64,000 nucleotides of DNA from Modestobacter sp. VKM Ac-2982 (GTDB taxonomy: Bacteria; Actinomycetota; Actinomycetes; Mycobacteriales; Geodermatophilaceae), in assembly GCF_026967935.1 (NCBI RefSeq), contig NZ_JAPVBL010000001.1, forward strand, positions 1,294,678 through 1,358,677, given 5' to 3'. Positions 46,039 to 56,015 of this stretch are shown here, piece after piece; positions within the stretch are counted from its first letter, which is position 1; every line of letters begins with the position of its first letter. The translations under genes and the position numbers were made by a program. The notes under the pieces were generated by a model. The model was not told the DNA's origin. It did no database searches and worked only from the letters and a program-made list of their open reading frames with translations.

Positions 46039-49000
46039 GTGCACCTGTCCAGCCTGACGCTCAAGGGCTTCAAGTCCTTCGCGTCGCCGACGACGCTGCG
46101 CCTGGAACCGGGGATCACCGCCGTCGTCGGCCCCAACGGCTCGGGCAAGTCCAACGTCGTCGACGCCATCGCCTGGGTGCTCGGCGAGCAGGGCGCCAAG
46201 AGCCTGCGCGGCGGCAAGATGGAGGACGTCATCTTCGCCGGCACCGCCGGCCGCCCGGCGCTGGGCCGCGCCGAGGTCACCCTCACGATCGACAATGCCG
46301 ACGGCGCCCTGCCGATCGACTACACCGAGGTCTCGATCACCCGCCGCATGTACCGCTCCGGCGAGAGCGAGTACGAGATCAACGGCGACAAGGTCCGGCT
46401 GCTCGACGTCCAGGAGCTGCTCAGCGACTCCGGCATCGGCCGGGAGATGCACGTGATCGTCGGCCAGGGGCAGCTGGACGCCGTGCTATCCGGCCGCCCG
46501 GAGGACCGGCGGGCCTTCGTCGAGGAGGCCGCGGGCGTCCTGAAGCACCGCAAGCGCAAGGAGAAGGCGCTCCGCAAGCTCGACGCGATGCAGGCCAATC
46601 TCGACCGGCTCGGCGACCTGACCGCCGAGCTGCGCCGCCAGCTGAAGCCGCTGGGCCGCCAGGCCGAGGTCGCCCGCCGCGCCGCCGGGGTCCAGGCCGA
46701 CCTGCGCGACGCCCGGCTCCGGCTGCTCGCCGACGACCTGGTCGACCTGCGTGACGCACTGGACGCCGACATCGCCGACGAGACCGCGGCCCGCGCCCGG
46801 CGAGCCACCGTCGAGGCCGCGCTGGGCGAGGCCGCCGGCAGCGAGGCGACGCTGGAGCGGCAGCTCGCCGCCGACGCCCCGGTGCTGGCCGCCGCCCAGG
46901 ACAGCTGGTTCCGGCTGTCCACCCTCGCCGAGCGGTTCCGCAGCGTCGCCCAGCTCGCCGCCGAGCGGCACCGCCACCTCGCTGCCGTCCCCGCCGCCGC
47001 GCCCGGTGGCCGGGACCCCGACCAGCTGGACGCCGAGGCCGACCGGGTCGACGCCACCGAGCGCGAGCTGGCCTCCTCCCTGGAGGCCGAACGGGCCCGG
47101 CTGGACACCGCCGTCGCGGTGCGCGGGGAGGTCGAGACGGCGCTGGCCGACGCCGAGCGTGCACTGGTCGCCGCCGCCCGGGCGCTGGCCGACCGGCGTG
47201 AGCAGCTGGCCCGGCTCTCCGGGCAGGTGGCCGCGGGCCGGTCGCGGGCCGCGGCCGGCGAGGCCGAGATCGAGCGGCTGGCCGCCGCCGCGACCGAGGC
47301 CGCCGACCGTGCCCAGGTGGCCGCCGACCGGCTGGCCGCCCGGCGCGACGAGCTGAGCGCGGACGCCGGCGGCGACGAGGGGCTGGCCGCCGAGCACGCC
47401 GCCGCCGTCACCGCACACGCCGCGGCCGCCCGGGCGGTCACCGAGCTCACCGCGGCCGAACGCGCCGCGGAGCGGGACCGGGCCGGCTGGCGGGCCCGCC
47501 GCGACGCCCTGGCCCTGGGCCTGGCCCCGGCCGACGGCGCCGCCGCGGTGCTCGCCGCGGGGCTGCCCGGGGTGCTCGGTCCGGTGCCCGACCGGCTGGC
47601 CGTCCAGCCCGGGGCCGAGGTCGCGCTGGCCGCTGCCCTCGGTGGGCTGGCCGACGCCGTCGTGGTCGACGGGGTCGAGCAGGCGGCCGCGGTGCTCACC
47701 CACCTGGCGAGCACCGACGGTGGCCGGGCGGGCCTGCTGGTGACCGGTGGGCTCCCGGCCGTCTCGCGGGACGGCTGGCCCGAGCTGCCCGACGGCGCCC
47801 GCTGGGCCCTCGACCTGGTGGCGGCCCCCGCCGAGCTCGCCCCCGCGCTGGCCCGGGCGCTGGAGCGGGTCGCGGTCGTCCCCGACCTGCCGGCCGCCGT
47901 CTCCCTCGTGCGCACCCACCCCCGCGTCCGGGCGGTCACCGACACCGGCGACCTGCTCGGCGCCGACTGGTCGGTGGGGGGCCAGGCGAACGCGCCGTCG
48001 GGGCTGGAGGTGCGGGCACGGGTCGACGAGGCCGCCGCCGAGCTGGACCGGGCGACCGCGCACGCCGCCGGCCTGGCCGAGGAGCTGGCCCGGGCCCGCG
48101 AGGACGCCGCGGCACGCTCGGCCGACGTCGACGCTGCGCTCACCGCCCGGCAGGCCGGCGACCGGGCGCGCTCGGCCGCCGCCGCCGAACTGGCCGAGCT
48201 CGGTGCCGCGGCGCGCTCTGCCGTGGCCGAGGCCGACCGGCTGGACGCCGCGCGGGTGCGGGCCGAGCAGGCGCGGGAGCAGACCGAGGCCGGGCTGGTC
48301 GAGCTGGAGGAGCGGCTGGCGGCAGCCGAGGCCGCACCGATGGAGGAGGAGCCCTCGACCGACGAGCGCGACCGGCTGCGCGCCGAGGCGAGCGCCGCCC
48401 GGCAGGCCGAGACCGAGGCCCGGCTGGCGGTGCGCACGGCCGAGGAGCGGGCCCGGTCGCTGGCCGGCCGCGCCGAGTCGCTGCGTCGGCAGGCCCGGCA
48501 GGAGCGGGCGGCGCGCGAGCGGGCCGCCGCCGCCCGGGTCGCCCGGGAACGAGGCGCCCGGGTGGCTGCGGAGGTGCGGGCCGGTGCGGAGGAGGCGCTG
48601 ACCCACCTGGCGACCTCCCTGGCCCGCGCGGCCGCCGAGCGGGACGCCCTGGCCGAGGCTCGCACCGGTCGGGAGGCCGAGCTGCTGGTGGTCCGGGCCC
48701 GCGTGCGGGAGCACACCGCGGAGCTCGACCGGCTCACCGACGAGGTGCACCGCGACGAGGTGGCCCGTGCCGAGCAGCGGCTGCGGATCGAGGCGCTGGA
48801 GTCCCGGGCGGCCGAGGAGTACGGCGTCGACCTGCCGACCCTGCTCGCCGAGTACGGGCCGGCCGCGCCGGTCGCCCCCACCCAGGCGCAGCTGGCCGCG
48901 GCGGAGGCGGCGGGGGAGCCGGAGCCCCAGCCGGTGCCCTACGACCGCGGCACCCAGGAACGCCGGGCCGCCCGGGCCGAGCGGGACCTCGCCGCGCTGG

Positions 49001-49605
49001 GCAAGGTCAACCCGCTGGCCCTGGAGGAGTTCGCGGCCCTGGAGGAGCGGCACACCTTCCTGGCCACCCAGCTCGAGGACCTCAAGGCCACCCGCCGCGA
49101 CCTGCTCACCGTGGTCCGCGAGGTCGACGCGCGCATCCACCAGGTCTTCGCCGAGGCCTTCGCCGACACGCAGCGGGAGTTCGAGCAGGTCTTCGCCACC
49201 CTCTTCCCCGGCGGGGAGGGGCGGATCTTCCTCACCGACCCGGAGAACCTGCTGACCACGGGTGTGGAGGTGGAGGCCCGGCCGCCCGGCAAGAAGGTCA
49301 AGCGGCTGTCCCTGCTGTCCGGTGGCGAGCGGTCACTGACCGCCGTGGCGCTGCTGGTCGCCATCTTCCGCGCCCGGCCCTCGCCGTTCTACGTCCTGGA
49401 CGAGGTCGAGGCGGCGCTGGACGACGTCAACCTGGGCCGGCTGCTCACCCTGATCGAGCAGCTCCGCGACACCTCGCAGCTGATCGTGATCACCCACCAG
49501 AAGCGGACGATGGAGATCGCCGACGCCCTCTACGGGGTGAGCATGCGCGGCGACGGCATCACCGGCGTGATCAGCCAGCGGCTGCGCGAGCTCGAGCCGG
49601 CGTAG
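46039..49605 (+). CDS. smc: Chromosome segregation ATPase SMC
   Basis: Condensin core subunit for chromosome compaction and segregation, working with ScpA/ScpB (not in this window). 1188 residues: N-terminal ATPase lobe with Walker A GPNGSGKS at 31-38 and IGREMHVIVGQGQLD; long coiled coils at about 170-500 and 680-1010 very rich in Ala, Arg and Glu; hinge near 510-670 (GVLGPVPDRLAVQPGAEVAL). The C-terminal lobe has the signature LSGGERSLTAVALLVAIF and Walker B FYVLDEVEAALDD. GTG 46039 is the start. Confidence 0.96.
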   Translation: MHLSSLTLKGFKSFASPTTLRLEPGITAVVGPNGSGKSNVVDAIAWVLGEQGAKSLRGGKMEDVIFAGTAGRPALGRAEVTLTIDNADGALPIDYTEVSITRRMYRSGESEYEINGDKVRLLDVQELLSDSGIGREMHVIVGQGQLDAVLSGRPEDRRAFVEEAAGVLKHRKRKEKALRKLDAMQANLDRLGDLTAELRRQLKPLGRQAEVARRAAGVQADLRDARLRLLADDLVDLRDALDADIADETAARARRATVEAALGEAAGSEATLERQLAADAPVLAAAQDSWFRLSTLAERFRSVAQLAAERHRHLAAVPAAAPGGRDPDQLDAEADRVDATERELASSLEAERARLDTAVAVRGEVETALADAERALVAAARALADRREQLARLSGQVAAGRSRAAAGEAEIERLAAAATEAADRAQVAADRLAARRDELSADAGGDEGLAAEHAAAVTAHAAAARAVTELTAAERAAERDRAGWRARRDALALGLAPADGAAAVLAAGLPGVLGPVPDRLAVQPGAEVALAAALGGLADAVVVDGVEQAAAVLTHLASTDGGRAGLLVTGGLPAVSRDGWPELPDGARWALDLVAAPAELAPALARALERVAVVPDLPAAVSLVRTHPRVRAVTDTGDLLGADWSVGGQANAPSGLEVRARVDEAAAELDRATAHAAGLAEELARAREDAAARSADVDAALTARQAGDRARSAAAAELAELGAAARSAVAEADRLDAARVRAEQAREQTEAGLVELEERLAAAEAAPMEEEPSTDERDRLRAEASAARQAETEARLAVRTAEERARSLAGRAESLRRQARQERAARERAAAARVARERGARVAAEVRAGAEEALTHLATSLARAAAERDALAEARTGREAELLVVRARVREHTAELDRLTDEVHRDEVARAEQRLRIEALESRAAEEYGVDLPTLLAEYGPAAPVAPTQAQLAAAEAAGEPEPQPVPYDRGTQERRAARAERDLAALGKVNPLALEEFAALEERHTFLATQLEDLKATRRDLLTVVREVDARIHQVFAEAFADTQREFEQVFATLFPGGEGRIFLTDPENLLTTGVEVEARPPGKKVKRLSLLSGGERSLTAVALLVAIFRARPSPFYVLDEVEAALDDVNLGRLLTLIEQLRDTSQLIVITHQKRTMEIADALYGVSMRGDGITGVISQRLRELEPA

Positions 49606-49641
49606 CCGGCGAGCGCTGGGCCGGCCGGCGAGCCGGCCTGG

Positions 49642-50406
49642 TCAGCCGGTCGCCGGCACGTCGAGGTCGACCAGCAGGGGGTGGTGGTCCGAGGCTCCCG
49701 CGCTGTCCAGCACCCGGGCGCCGCGCACCGTCACGCCGGCGGACACCCACACCTGGTCGATCCGCACCCGCGGGCGGCGGGCCGGGTGGGTCATCCCCTG
49801 GGGGGCGTGCACCGAGAAGCGTCCGGCCTGGTCGCTGCGGTCGGCCGCCAGCTCCCAGGCGTCGCTGAGGTGCTCGCGCAGCGCCGCCAGCTCCGGGGCG
49901 GTGGCGTCGGCGTTCAGGTCGCCGACCAGCACGGCCGCCGTCCCCGGGTCGGTGTGCAGCGCGGCGACCGCGGCGGCCTGCGCGGCCCGGTCGTCCGCCG
50001 ACCGGCTGGACAGGTGCGTCGTCGTCACCGCCAGCACCCCGCCGGCCAGCTGCACCTGCGCGCGCAGCGCACTGCGCGGCTCCCCGTGTCCGGGCAGCCG
50101 GTGCAGTTCCGAGCCCAGCACCGGCAGTCGGGACAGCACCGCGTTGCCGTACTGGCGGCGTCCGCTGCTGGCGCCCGGTTCGTCGATCGAGGGCCCCCAC
50201 GCCAGCTCCATGTCCAGCCCACGGGACAGCAGCAGCGCCTGGTCGACGTGCTCGCTGCGGTCGCCGAAGTGCCGGTCGAGTTCCTGCAGGCAGATGACGT
50301 CGGCGTCGGCAGCCGCCAGCACCCGGGCGAGCCGGGGCAGGTCGTGCCGGCCGTCGCCGCCCACGCCGTGGTGGACGTTGAAGCTGACCAGCCGGACCGT
50401 GCTCAT
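49642..50406 (-). CDS. Endonuclease/exonuclease/phosphatase-family protein
   Basis: A 254-residue DNase-I-like hydrolase. It has SFNVHHG at the start, LQELDRH (metal Glu), GNAVLSRLPV, TTHLSSRS (catalytic His), VGDLNADAT (Asp/Asn), IDQVWVS and SDHHPLLVDLD (terminal His). No signal peptide. Substrate may be DNA, a phospholipid or an inositol phosphate. ATG 50406 overlaps the stop of the PhoD-like gene (ATGA), so the two phosphatases are one unit. Confidence 0.9.
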   Translation of the reverse strand: MSTVRLVSFNVHHGVGGDGRHDLPRLARVLAAADADVICLQELDRHFGDRSEHVDQALLLSRGLDMELAWGPSIDEPGASSGRRQYGNAVLSRLPVLGSELHRLPGHGEPRSALRAQVQLAGGVLAVTTTHLSSRSADDRAAQAAAVAALHTDPGTAAVLVGDLNADATAPELAALREHLSDAWELAADRSDQAGRFSVHAPQGMTHPARRPRVRIDQVWVSAGVTVRGARVLDSAGASDHHPLLVDLDVPATG

Positions 50407-52064
50407 GACAGCCGGGTGTCCAGCACCTGGGTGAAGTGCTCGGTTCCGTCCTCGTCGCGGCTGGTCGCCCAGAGCAGGAACCGGGCGTCCCGGCCCTGCA
50501 GCACCAGCTCGCCCAGCTCGTTGCCGAAGAAGGGCCCGGCCTGCTTCCGCCACTGCAGCGGGCTGGACTCCACCCGGGCCAGCGCGCGCAGCCCACCGGT
50601 CAGCACCCGGGCCCACCGGCTCCAGCCCACCTTGAAGCCGATCTCGATGGCGTGCGGCGCCTGGTTGTGCAGCGGCGACACGGTCAGCTGGTGCACCCGG
50701 GTGTCCAGGTCGCCGGGGTTGACCAGCTCGGCCGCGTAGGCGTGGTGGACGTCGCCGGACAGCACCAGTGCGGTGGCCGGCGGATGCCCCAGCTCGCCGC
50801 GCGCCGTGGCCACCAGGGTCCGGCCCAGCCGCTCGAAGGACTGCCCGAAGGCCGCCCAGTGCTCCAGGTCCGCAGCCTGCCGCAGCTTCTCCATCAACCG
50901 GCCCAGCGGGTTGCCGTGGTGACGGACCGAGAGCGTCTCGTTCCACCGCTCGATGTCGTGCACCGAGTGCGGCAGCAGCCAGGGCAGCGAGGTGCCGATG
51001 AGCAGGTGCTCGACGCCGTCCTCGACCGACCGGCGCACCGCGGCATCGACCCAGTCGAACTCGAAGTCGTCGACGATCTTGCGGTCGTGCTCCTCCAGCC
51101 CGCGGCCCGCGCGGGTGTCGACCATGATCAGCCGGGTCGACCCCCAGTGCCGCACGTAGCTCCAGCGGACCGTCTCCGGCTCCGTGTCGGCGGCCCGGGC
51201 CATCTCGTCCAGCATCGGCCCGGCGTCGTCGGACTCGTCGGCGTTCTTCTGGATCGCCTGCCAGGTCTCGTTCTCCGCCAGCTCCTGCGGCGAGAGGTTG
51301 CCCAGGTGCTGGTAGATCCAGTAGCTGACCAGCCCGCCGCAGATCCGCTTCCGCCACCAGTCGGTCGGGGTGACCTCTGCACGCCAGGCCGCCGAGGTGT
51401 TCCAGTCGTCGATCATCTCGTGGTCGTCGAAGACCATCGAGGACGGGATCGTCGACAGCAGCCACCGGACCTGCGGGTCGCCCCAGGACTCGGCGTAGAG
51501 GCGGCTGTACTCCTCGAAGTCCGCGGCCTGGGCACCCGGCGGCTGGGACAGGTCCCGGCGGGAGGCCATCCACTCCTTCGTCGCCGGGGTCACCTCATCG
51601 GCGTAGACCTGGTCGCCGAGCAGGACCAGGGCGTCGGGCCACTGGTCCTCGGGCAGGTCCAGCAGCCGGCGGGCGTAGCTGTCCAGCGCGTCCGGCGGGA
51701 TGGCGTCACGGACGTCGACGGAGGTGGGCGTGGCGTAGCGGCACGAGCCGAAGGCCAGCCGGAAGGGACCCGGGCGTCCGGCCGTCCGGATCCGGCTCGG
51801 CGGGGCGCTCGAGTGCGGTGCGGGCCAGACCAGCTGGCCGTCCAGGTGCACCTCGTAGTGGGTCGTGCTGCCCGGCTCCAGACCCTCGACGATGACGAGG
51901 GCGTAGTGGTGGCCGTTGACGCAGAACGTGCGGGCCCGCTGGCCCAGCACCGTCACGTCACAGGGGCGGTCGGTCTCCACCCAGATGGTGGCCGACACCG
52001 GGTCGACGTGGCGCAGGAGCGGCCCGAGCAGCAGGAGCGGTCGGGTGCCGGCGGTCTCGGGCAT
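50403..52064 (-). CDS. PhoD-like alkaline phosphatase-family metallophosphoesterase
   Basis: A 553-residue protein. An N-terminal fibronectin-like domain (about 10-95, ATIWVETDRPCDVTV) precedes the PhoD metallophosphatase domain, with FGSCRYAT, VLLGDQVYADE, FDDHEMIDDWN, GTSLPWLLP and LSGDVHHAYAAE supplying the metal ligands. The Tat signal of exported PhoD enzymes is absent, so this version is probably cytosolic. It is divergent from ftsY, with only 39 nt between starts. Confidence 0.9.
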   Translation of the reverse strand: MPETAGTRPLLLLGPLLRHVDPVSATIWVETDRPCDVTVLGQRARTFCVNGHHYALVIVEGLEPGSTTHYEVHLDGQLVWPAPHSSAPPSRIRTAGRPGPFRLAFGSCRYATPTSVDVRDAIPPDALDSYARRLLDLPEDQWPDALVLLGDQVYADEVTPATKEWMASRRDLSQPPGAQAADFEEYSRLYAESWGDPQVRWLLSTIPSSMVFDDHEMIDDWNTSAAWRAEVTPTDWWRKRICGGLVSYWIYQHLGNLSPQELAENETWQAIQKNADESDDAGPMLDEMARAADTEPETVRWSYVRHWGSTRLIMVDTRAGRGLEEHDRKIVDDFEFDWVDAAVRRSVEDGVEHLLIGTSLPWLLPHSVHDIERWNETLSVRHHGNPLGRLMEKLRQAADLEHWAAFGQSFERLGRTLVATARGELGHPPATALVLSGDVHHAYAAELVNPGDLDTRVHQLTVSPLHNQAPHAIEIGFKVGWSRWARVLTGGLRALARVESSPLQWRKQAGPFFGNELGELVLQGRDARFLLWATSRDEDGTEHFTQVLDTRLS

Positions 52065-52103
52065 GCGACACAGCCTGCCCCATGATCCTGGGAGACTGTC
52101 GGC

Positions 52104-53312
52104 ATGGAGTTCGTGCTGATCGCGATCGCGATCCTCGTCGTCGCCCTGATCGCCGGGATCGGTCTGCTCGTCGGCCGTGGCCGGCGCACCACCCGACTGG
52201 ACTCCGACGCCGCGCGGGGCACCACGCTCACCCGCCCGCCGATCGCCCCGGACCCGACGTCGGGCGCCACAGCAGCGGACCAGTACACCGGGCCACCGGA
52301 CGCTCCCGCGCCGACCGAGGCCGAGCCGTCGCTCGTCGACCTGCCGCCGGCGGAGCCGGAGCCCGGCCTGGTCTTCGAGACCCCACCGCCCTCGGCCGGT
52401 CGGCTCATCCGGCTGCGCTCACGGCTGGCCCGCTCCCAGTCCTCGCTGGGCCGGGGCCTGCTCACCGTGCTGGCCCGGGAGAAGCTCACCGAGGACGACT
52501 GGGAGGAGGTCGAGGAGACGCTCCTGGCCGCCGACGTGGGCGTCGCCGCCACCACCGAGATCGTGTCCCGGCTGCGCACCCAGAGCCTCGTGCTGGCCAC
52601 CGCCTCGGGCACCCAGCTGCGCGACCTCGTCGTGCAGGAGCTCACCACCGTCCTGCGCCCGGACATGGACCGCACCCTGCGGACCTCCCGGCACGAGGGA
52701 CGCCCCGCCGTGGTCCTGGTCGTCGGTGTGAACGGCGCCGGGAAGACGACGACGGTCGGCAAGATCGCCCGGGTGCTGGTGGGCGACGGCAAGAGCGTCG
52801 TCCTCGGTGCCGCCGACACCTTCCGCGCCGCCGCAGCCGACCAGCTGGAGACCTGGGGCGAGCGGGTCGGGGTGCTCACCGTCCGCGGTCGCGAGGGCGG
52901 TGACCCGGCATCGGTGGCCTTCGAGGCGGTCCGCACCGGCACCGAGGCGGAGGTGGACGCCGTCCTGGTCGACACCGCCGGGCGGCTGCACACCAAGTCC
53001 GGTCTGATGGACGAGCTCGGCAAGGTCAAGCGGGTCGTGGAGAAGCACGGGCCGGTCGCCGAGGTGTTGCTGGTGCTCGACGCCACCACCGGTCAGAACG
53101 GGGTGGTGCAGGCCCGGGTGTTCACCGAGGCCGTCGAGGTAACCGGCGTCGTCCTCACCAAGCTCGACGGCACCGCCAAGGGCGGCATCGTCGTCGCCGT
53201 CCAGCGCGAGCTGGGCATCCCGGTCAAGTTGATCGGACTGGGGGAGGGGCCCGACGACCTGGCCCCGTTCGAGCCGGAGGCCTTCGCCGAGGCGCTCGTC
53301 GGGAACGCCTGA
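52104..53312 (+). CDS. ftsY: Signal recognition particle receptor FtsY
   Basis: Docks SRP-ribosome complexes at the membrane. 402 residues with an N-terminal membrane helix (MEFVLIAIAILVVALIAGIG), an acidic Pro-rich linker to about 95, then the NG GTPase: Walker A GVNGAGKT at 208-215, DTFRAAAADQL, DTAGR, TKLDGTAKGG and GLGEGPDDL. CATGAT at 52081 is a possible -10. Its partner ffh lies 9 kb downstream. Confidence 0.96.
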   Translation: MEFVLIAIAILVVALIAGIGLLVGRGRRTTRLDSDAARGTTLTRPPIAPDPTSGATAADQYTGPPDAPAPTEAEPSLVDLPPAEPEPGLVFETPPPSAGRLIRLRSRLARSQSSLGRGLLTVLAREKLTEDDWEEVEETLLAADVGVAATTEIVSRLRTQSLVLATASGTQLRDLVVQELTTVLRPDMDRTLRTSRHEGRPAVVLVVGVNGAGKTTTVGKIARVLVGDGKSVVLGAADTFRAAAADQLETWGERVGVLTVRGREGGDPASVAFEAVRTGTEAEVDAVLVDTAGRLHTKSGLMDELGKVKRVVEKHGPVAEVLLVLDATTGQNGVVQARVFTEAVEVTGVVLTKLDGTAKGGIVVAVQRELGIPVKLIGLGEGPDDLAPFEPEAFAEALVGNA

Positions 53313-53351
53313 GCAGCACTGCGGGCCGGGGCCTGGTCGCTGCTGCCCCGG

Positions 53352-54101
53352 TCAGCCCACGGCGCGGGGATCGAAGCCGAAGGGCAGCTCGAGCCGGTGG
53401 CTGGCCAGCAGCTCCGGGTCGGCCAGCAGCTCCCGGGTCGTGCCGTCGGCGACCACGACGCCGCCGTCCAGCACGACCGACCGTGGGCAGAGCTGCAGGG
53501 CGTAGGGCAGGTCGTGGGTGACCATCAGCAGCGTGATCGGAAGCGCCTGGAGCACCTCGGCCAGTTCCCGCCGGCCGGCCGGGTCCAGGTTGCTGCTCGG
53601 CTCGTCGAGCACGAGGACCTCCGGCTGCATCGACAGCACCGTGGCGACGGCGACCCGCCGGCGCTGGCCGAAGGAGAGGTGGTGCGGCGGGCGGTCGGCG
53701 GCGTCGGCCATGTCGACCGCGGTCAGGGCGTCGGTCACCCGTCGGGCGACCTCGGCCTCGGGCAGGCCGAGGTTGCGGGGGCCGAAGGCGACGTCCTCGC
53801 CGACCGTGGGCATGAACAGCTGGTCGTCGGGGTCCTGGAAGACGATCCCCACCCGGCGGCGGACCTCCGGCAGGTTCCGGTCCTCGACCGGCAGCCCGGC
53901 GACCTCCACCCGGCCGCGGCCGCCGCGCAGGATGCCGTTCAGGTGCAGCACCAGCGTGGTCTTGCCCGCCCCGTTGGGCCCGAGCAGCGCGACCCGCTCG
54001 CCGGGCTCCAGCCGCAGGTCGACGCCGTAGAGGGCCTGGTGCCCGTCGGGGTAGGCGAACGCCAGGTCGTCGACGAGCAGCGAGGGGATGGGGGTGCTCA
54101 C
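53352..54101 (-). CDS. cbiO: Energy-coupling factor ATPase of the Co/Ni transporter (CbiO-like)
   Basis: A 249-residue ATPase: Walker A GPNGAGKTT, Q-loop VFQDPDDQLF, signature LSFGQRRRVAVA, Walker B VLVLDEPSSNLD and H-loop VTHDLPYAL. Energises the M-N-Q membrane unit encoded just upstream. GTG 54101 overlaps the cbiQ stop. LSFGQ is the ECF variant of the ABC signature. Confidence 0.92.
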   Translation of the reverse strand: MSTPIPSLLVDDLAFAYPDGHQALYGVDLRLEPGERVALLGPNGAGKTTLVLHLNGILRGGRGRVEVAGLPVEDRNLPEVRRRVGIVFQDPDDQLFMPTVGEDVAFGPRNLGLPEAEVARRVTDALTAVDMADAADRPPHHLSFGQRRRVAVATVLSMQPEVLVLDEPSSNLDPAGRRELAEVLQALPITLLMVTHDLPYALQLCPRSVVLDGGVVVADGTTRELLADPELLASHRLELPFGFDPRAVG

Positions 54102-54880
54102 CCGAGCAGTGAACCCCCGGCCAGCACGGCGGCCGCGGCCAGGGGGAGGCTGAGCGCGGTGGCCCACGCGCGCCCGCCGGCCACCGCGACCGGACCGCTG
54201 GGCAGCCGCCCGGTGTACCCCCGGGACAGCATCGCCAGGTGCACCCGCTCACCGCGCTCGTAGGAGCGGATGAACAGCGAGCCGGCCGCCGGGCCGAGCA
54301 CCTTGAGCGCACCGAGGTGCCGGCCGCGGAACCCCCGGGACTCCCGGGCCACCTGCATCCGGCGCAGCTCACCGCCGACGACGTCGGTGTACCGGATCAT
54401 GAAGCTGAGGATCTGCACCAGCACGGTCGGCAGCCGCAGCCGCTCCAACCCGCGCAGCAGGCCCCGGGCCTCGGTCGTCGCGGCCAGCAGCGTCGCGGCC
54501 AGCACCGACAGGGTCGCCTTGGCCAGGATGCTGCCGCCGGCGGCCAGCCCGCTCTCCGACAACGACAGGCCCAGCACGTCGGTGCGCGGGCCCCGGGAGA
54601 CGAACGGCAGGAGCGCGGCGAACAGGACGAACGGCACCTCCACCACCAGGCCACGCAGCAGCCGGCCCGGCCGCACCCGGGCCACCGCCGCCACGGTCAG
54701 CAGCAGGAGCAGGAAACCGGCGTAGGCCAGCGGGGCCCAGCCGGCGTGCACCGGGGTCGCCACGACCACCAGGGCGAAGGCGAGGACGGCGACCAGCTTG
54801 GTGTGCGGCTCCAGCCGGTGCACCGGGCTGTCGCCGGGCACGTAGGCCGCGGCCAGCCCACCGCCGTGTCCTGCGCCCAC
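54098..54880 (-). CDS. cbiQ: ECF transporter transmembrane component (CbiQ-like)
   Basis: A 260-residue membrane protein with about five or six helices. The two coupling helices carry ECF-T motifs: ARESRGFRGR and MLSRGYTGRL. GTG 54880 is the start, 1 nt after the upstream stop. Confidence 0.9.
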   Translation of the reverse strand: MGAGHGGGLAAAYVPGDSPVHRLEPHTKLVAVLAFALVVVATPVHAGWAPLAYAGFLLLLLTVAAVARVRPGRLLRGLVVEVPFVLFAALLPFVSRGPRTDVLGLSLSESGLAAGGSILAKATLSVLAATLLAATTEARGLLRGLERLRLPTVLVQILSFMIRYTDVVGGELRRMQVARESRGFRGRHLGALKVLGPAAGSLFIRSYERGERVHLAMLSRGYTGRLPSGPVAVAGGRAWATALSLPLAAAAVLAGGSLLG

Positions 54881-54881
54881 C

Positions 54882-55232
54882 TCAGTGCTGGCGGGCGTCG
54901 GCGCGAGGGGCCGAGTCGTCCGGGACCGAGTCGTCCGAGGCCGGGCGTCGGCGCACCAGAAGGACCAGGACGCTGGTCAGCGCCAGCACCAGCAGCACGC
55001 CGATCACCCCGGCCAGGCCGCCGGAGAGCCGGTCGTCCCCGATCCAGGAGGCGGTGTAGTCGGCCAGCGGCGAGTCGGCGGCCGCGCTGTCCCGGGCGGT
55101 GGAACCGAAGCCCTGCTCCTCGGCGGTGGCCTCCAGCCCGTCGGGTGCGGAGCTGGCGTACCAGCTGCCCACTCCGGCGATGAGCAGCGCGAGGACCGTC
55201 CCGATCAGCACGAACGTGCGGGTGCGGGTCAT
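54882..55232 (-). CDS. PDGLE-domain protein (CbiN-like small subunit)
   Basis: A 116-residue protein with an N-terminal helix, the diagnostic SAPDGLEATAEEQGF segment, and a second helix near 72-93. It replaces CbiN/NikN in many actinobacterial transporters and helps load the metal into the M subunit. A charged cytosolic tail ends the protein. ATG 55232 overlaps the cbiM stop. Confidence 0.9.
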   Translation of the reverse strand: MTRTRTFVLIGTVLALLIAGVGSWYASSAPDGLEATAEEQGFGSTARDSAAADSPLADYTASWIGDDRLSGGLAGVIGVLLVLALTSVLVLLVRRRPASDDSVPDDSAPRADARQH

Positions 55233-55939
55233 CGGGCGTCCACCGCGGTCGCGCCGGCCAGGCCCGGGCGGGGGGCCAGTTCCCTGGCCCGCAGGAGGTG
55301 GCGGCCGCCGCGGACCAGGTCCGGGCGGACGGTGAGCACAGCGCCGAGGACGGCGACGGTGATGACCGCCTCGCCCAGACCGATCAGCAGGTGCACACCG
55401 ACCATGGCCGCGGTGACCGGCCCGAGCGCGACGTCAGCGACGCCGCCCAGGCCGAACAGGCCGACGAACACCAGGGCGGCCGCCGGCACGGACAGGAAGG
55501 CGCCCACCCCGGCGGAGGCCAGCAGCCCGGTGCGGGTGGCCGGCAGCACGGCCCGCAGCCCGCGGAAGACGCCGTACCCGACGCCGATCGCCACCAGGCC
55601 GAGCAGGGTGACGTTCGTGCCGAGGGCGGTGAGGCCGCCGTCGGCGAAGACCAGGGCCTGCACCAACAGGACGACGGTCAGGCACAGCACCGCCGTCCAC
55701 GGGCCGACCAGGACCGCGGCCAGCGCACCGCCCATGAGGTGGCCGCTGGTGCCGAAGGCGACCGGGAAGTTCATCATCTGCACCGCGAAGACGAAGACCG
55801 CGGTGAGCCCGGCCATCGGGGCGGTGCGCTCGTCGAGCTCGTGGCGTGAGCCACGGAGCGCCAGGGCGACGCCGGCGGCCGCGACCGCGGCGGTACCGGT
55901 GCTGGTCGTGGCGTCGAGAAAGCCATCGGGGACGTGCAC
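55229..55939 (-). CDS. cbiM: ECF transporter substrate-specific component (CbiM/NikM-like)
   Basis: A 236-residue membrane protein. GTG 55939 gives the mature start M-H-V-P-D-G-F; the terminal Met-His is the known metal-chelating feature of CbiM/NikM, which fixes the start. FPVAFGTSGHLMGGALAAVLVGPW carries further ligand histidines. Co2+ and Ni2+ forms cannot be told apart by these motifs. Two Nur-like boxes in the promoter and no B12 riboswitch favour nickel. Confidence 0.92.
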   Translation of the reverse strand: MHVPDGFLDATTSTGTAAVAAAGVALALRGSRHELDERTAPMAGLTAVFVFAVQMMNFPVAFGTSGHLMGGALAAVLVGPWTAVLCLTVVLLVQALVFADGGLTALGTNVTLLGLVAIGVGYGVFRGLRAVLPATRTGLLASAGVGAFLSVPAAALVFVGLFGLGGVADVALGPVTAAMVGVHLLIGLGEAVITVAVLGAVLTVRPDLVRGGRHLLRARELAPRPGLAGATAVDAR

Positions 55940-56015
55940 ACGGACCTCCGGGACCTCGGGTTGCTGAGCTGTGCGGCCGGTGACGGGTGCCTCGGTCGGG
56001 CGCCCGGCGAGCTTA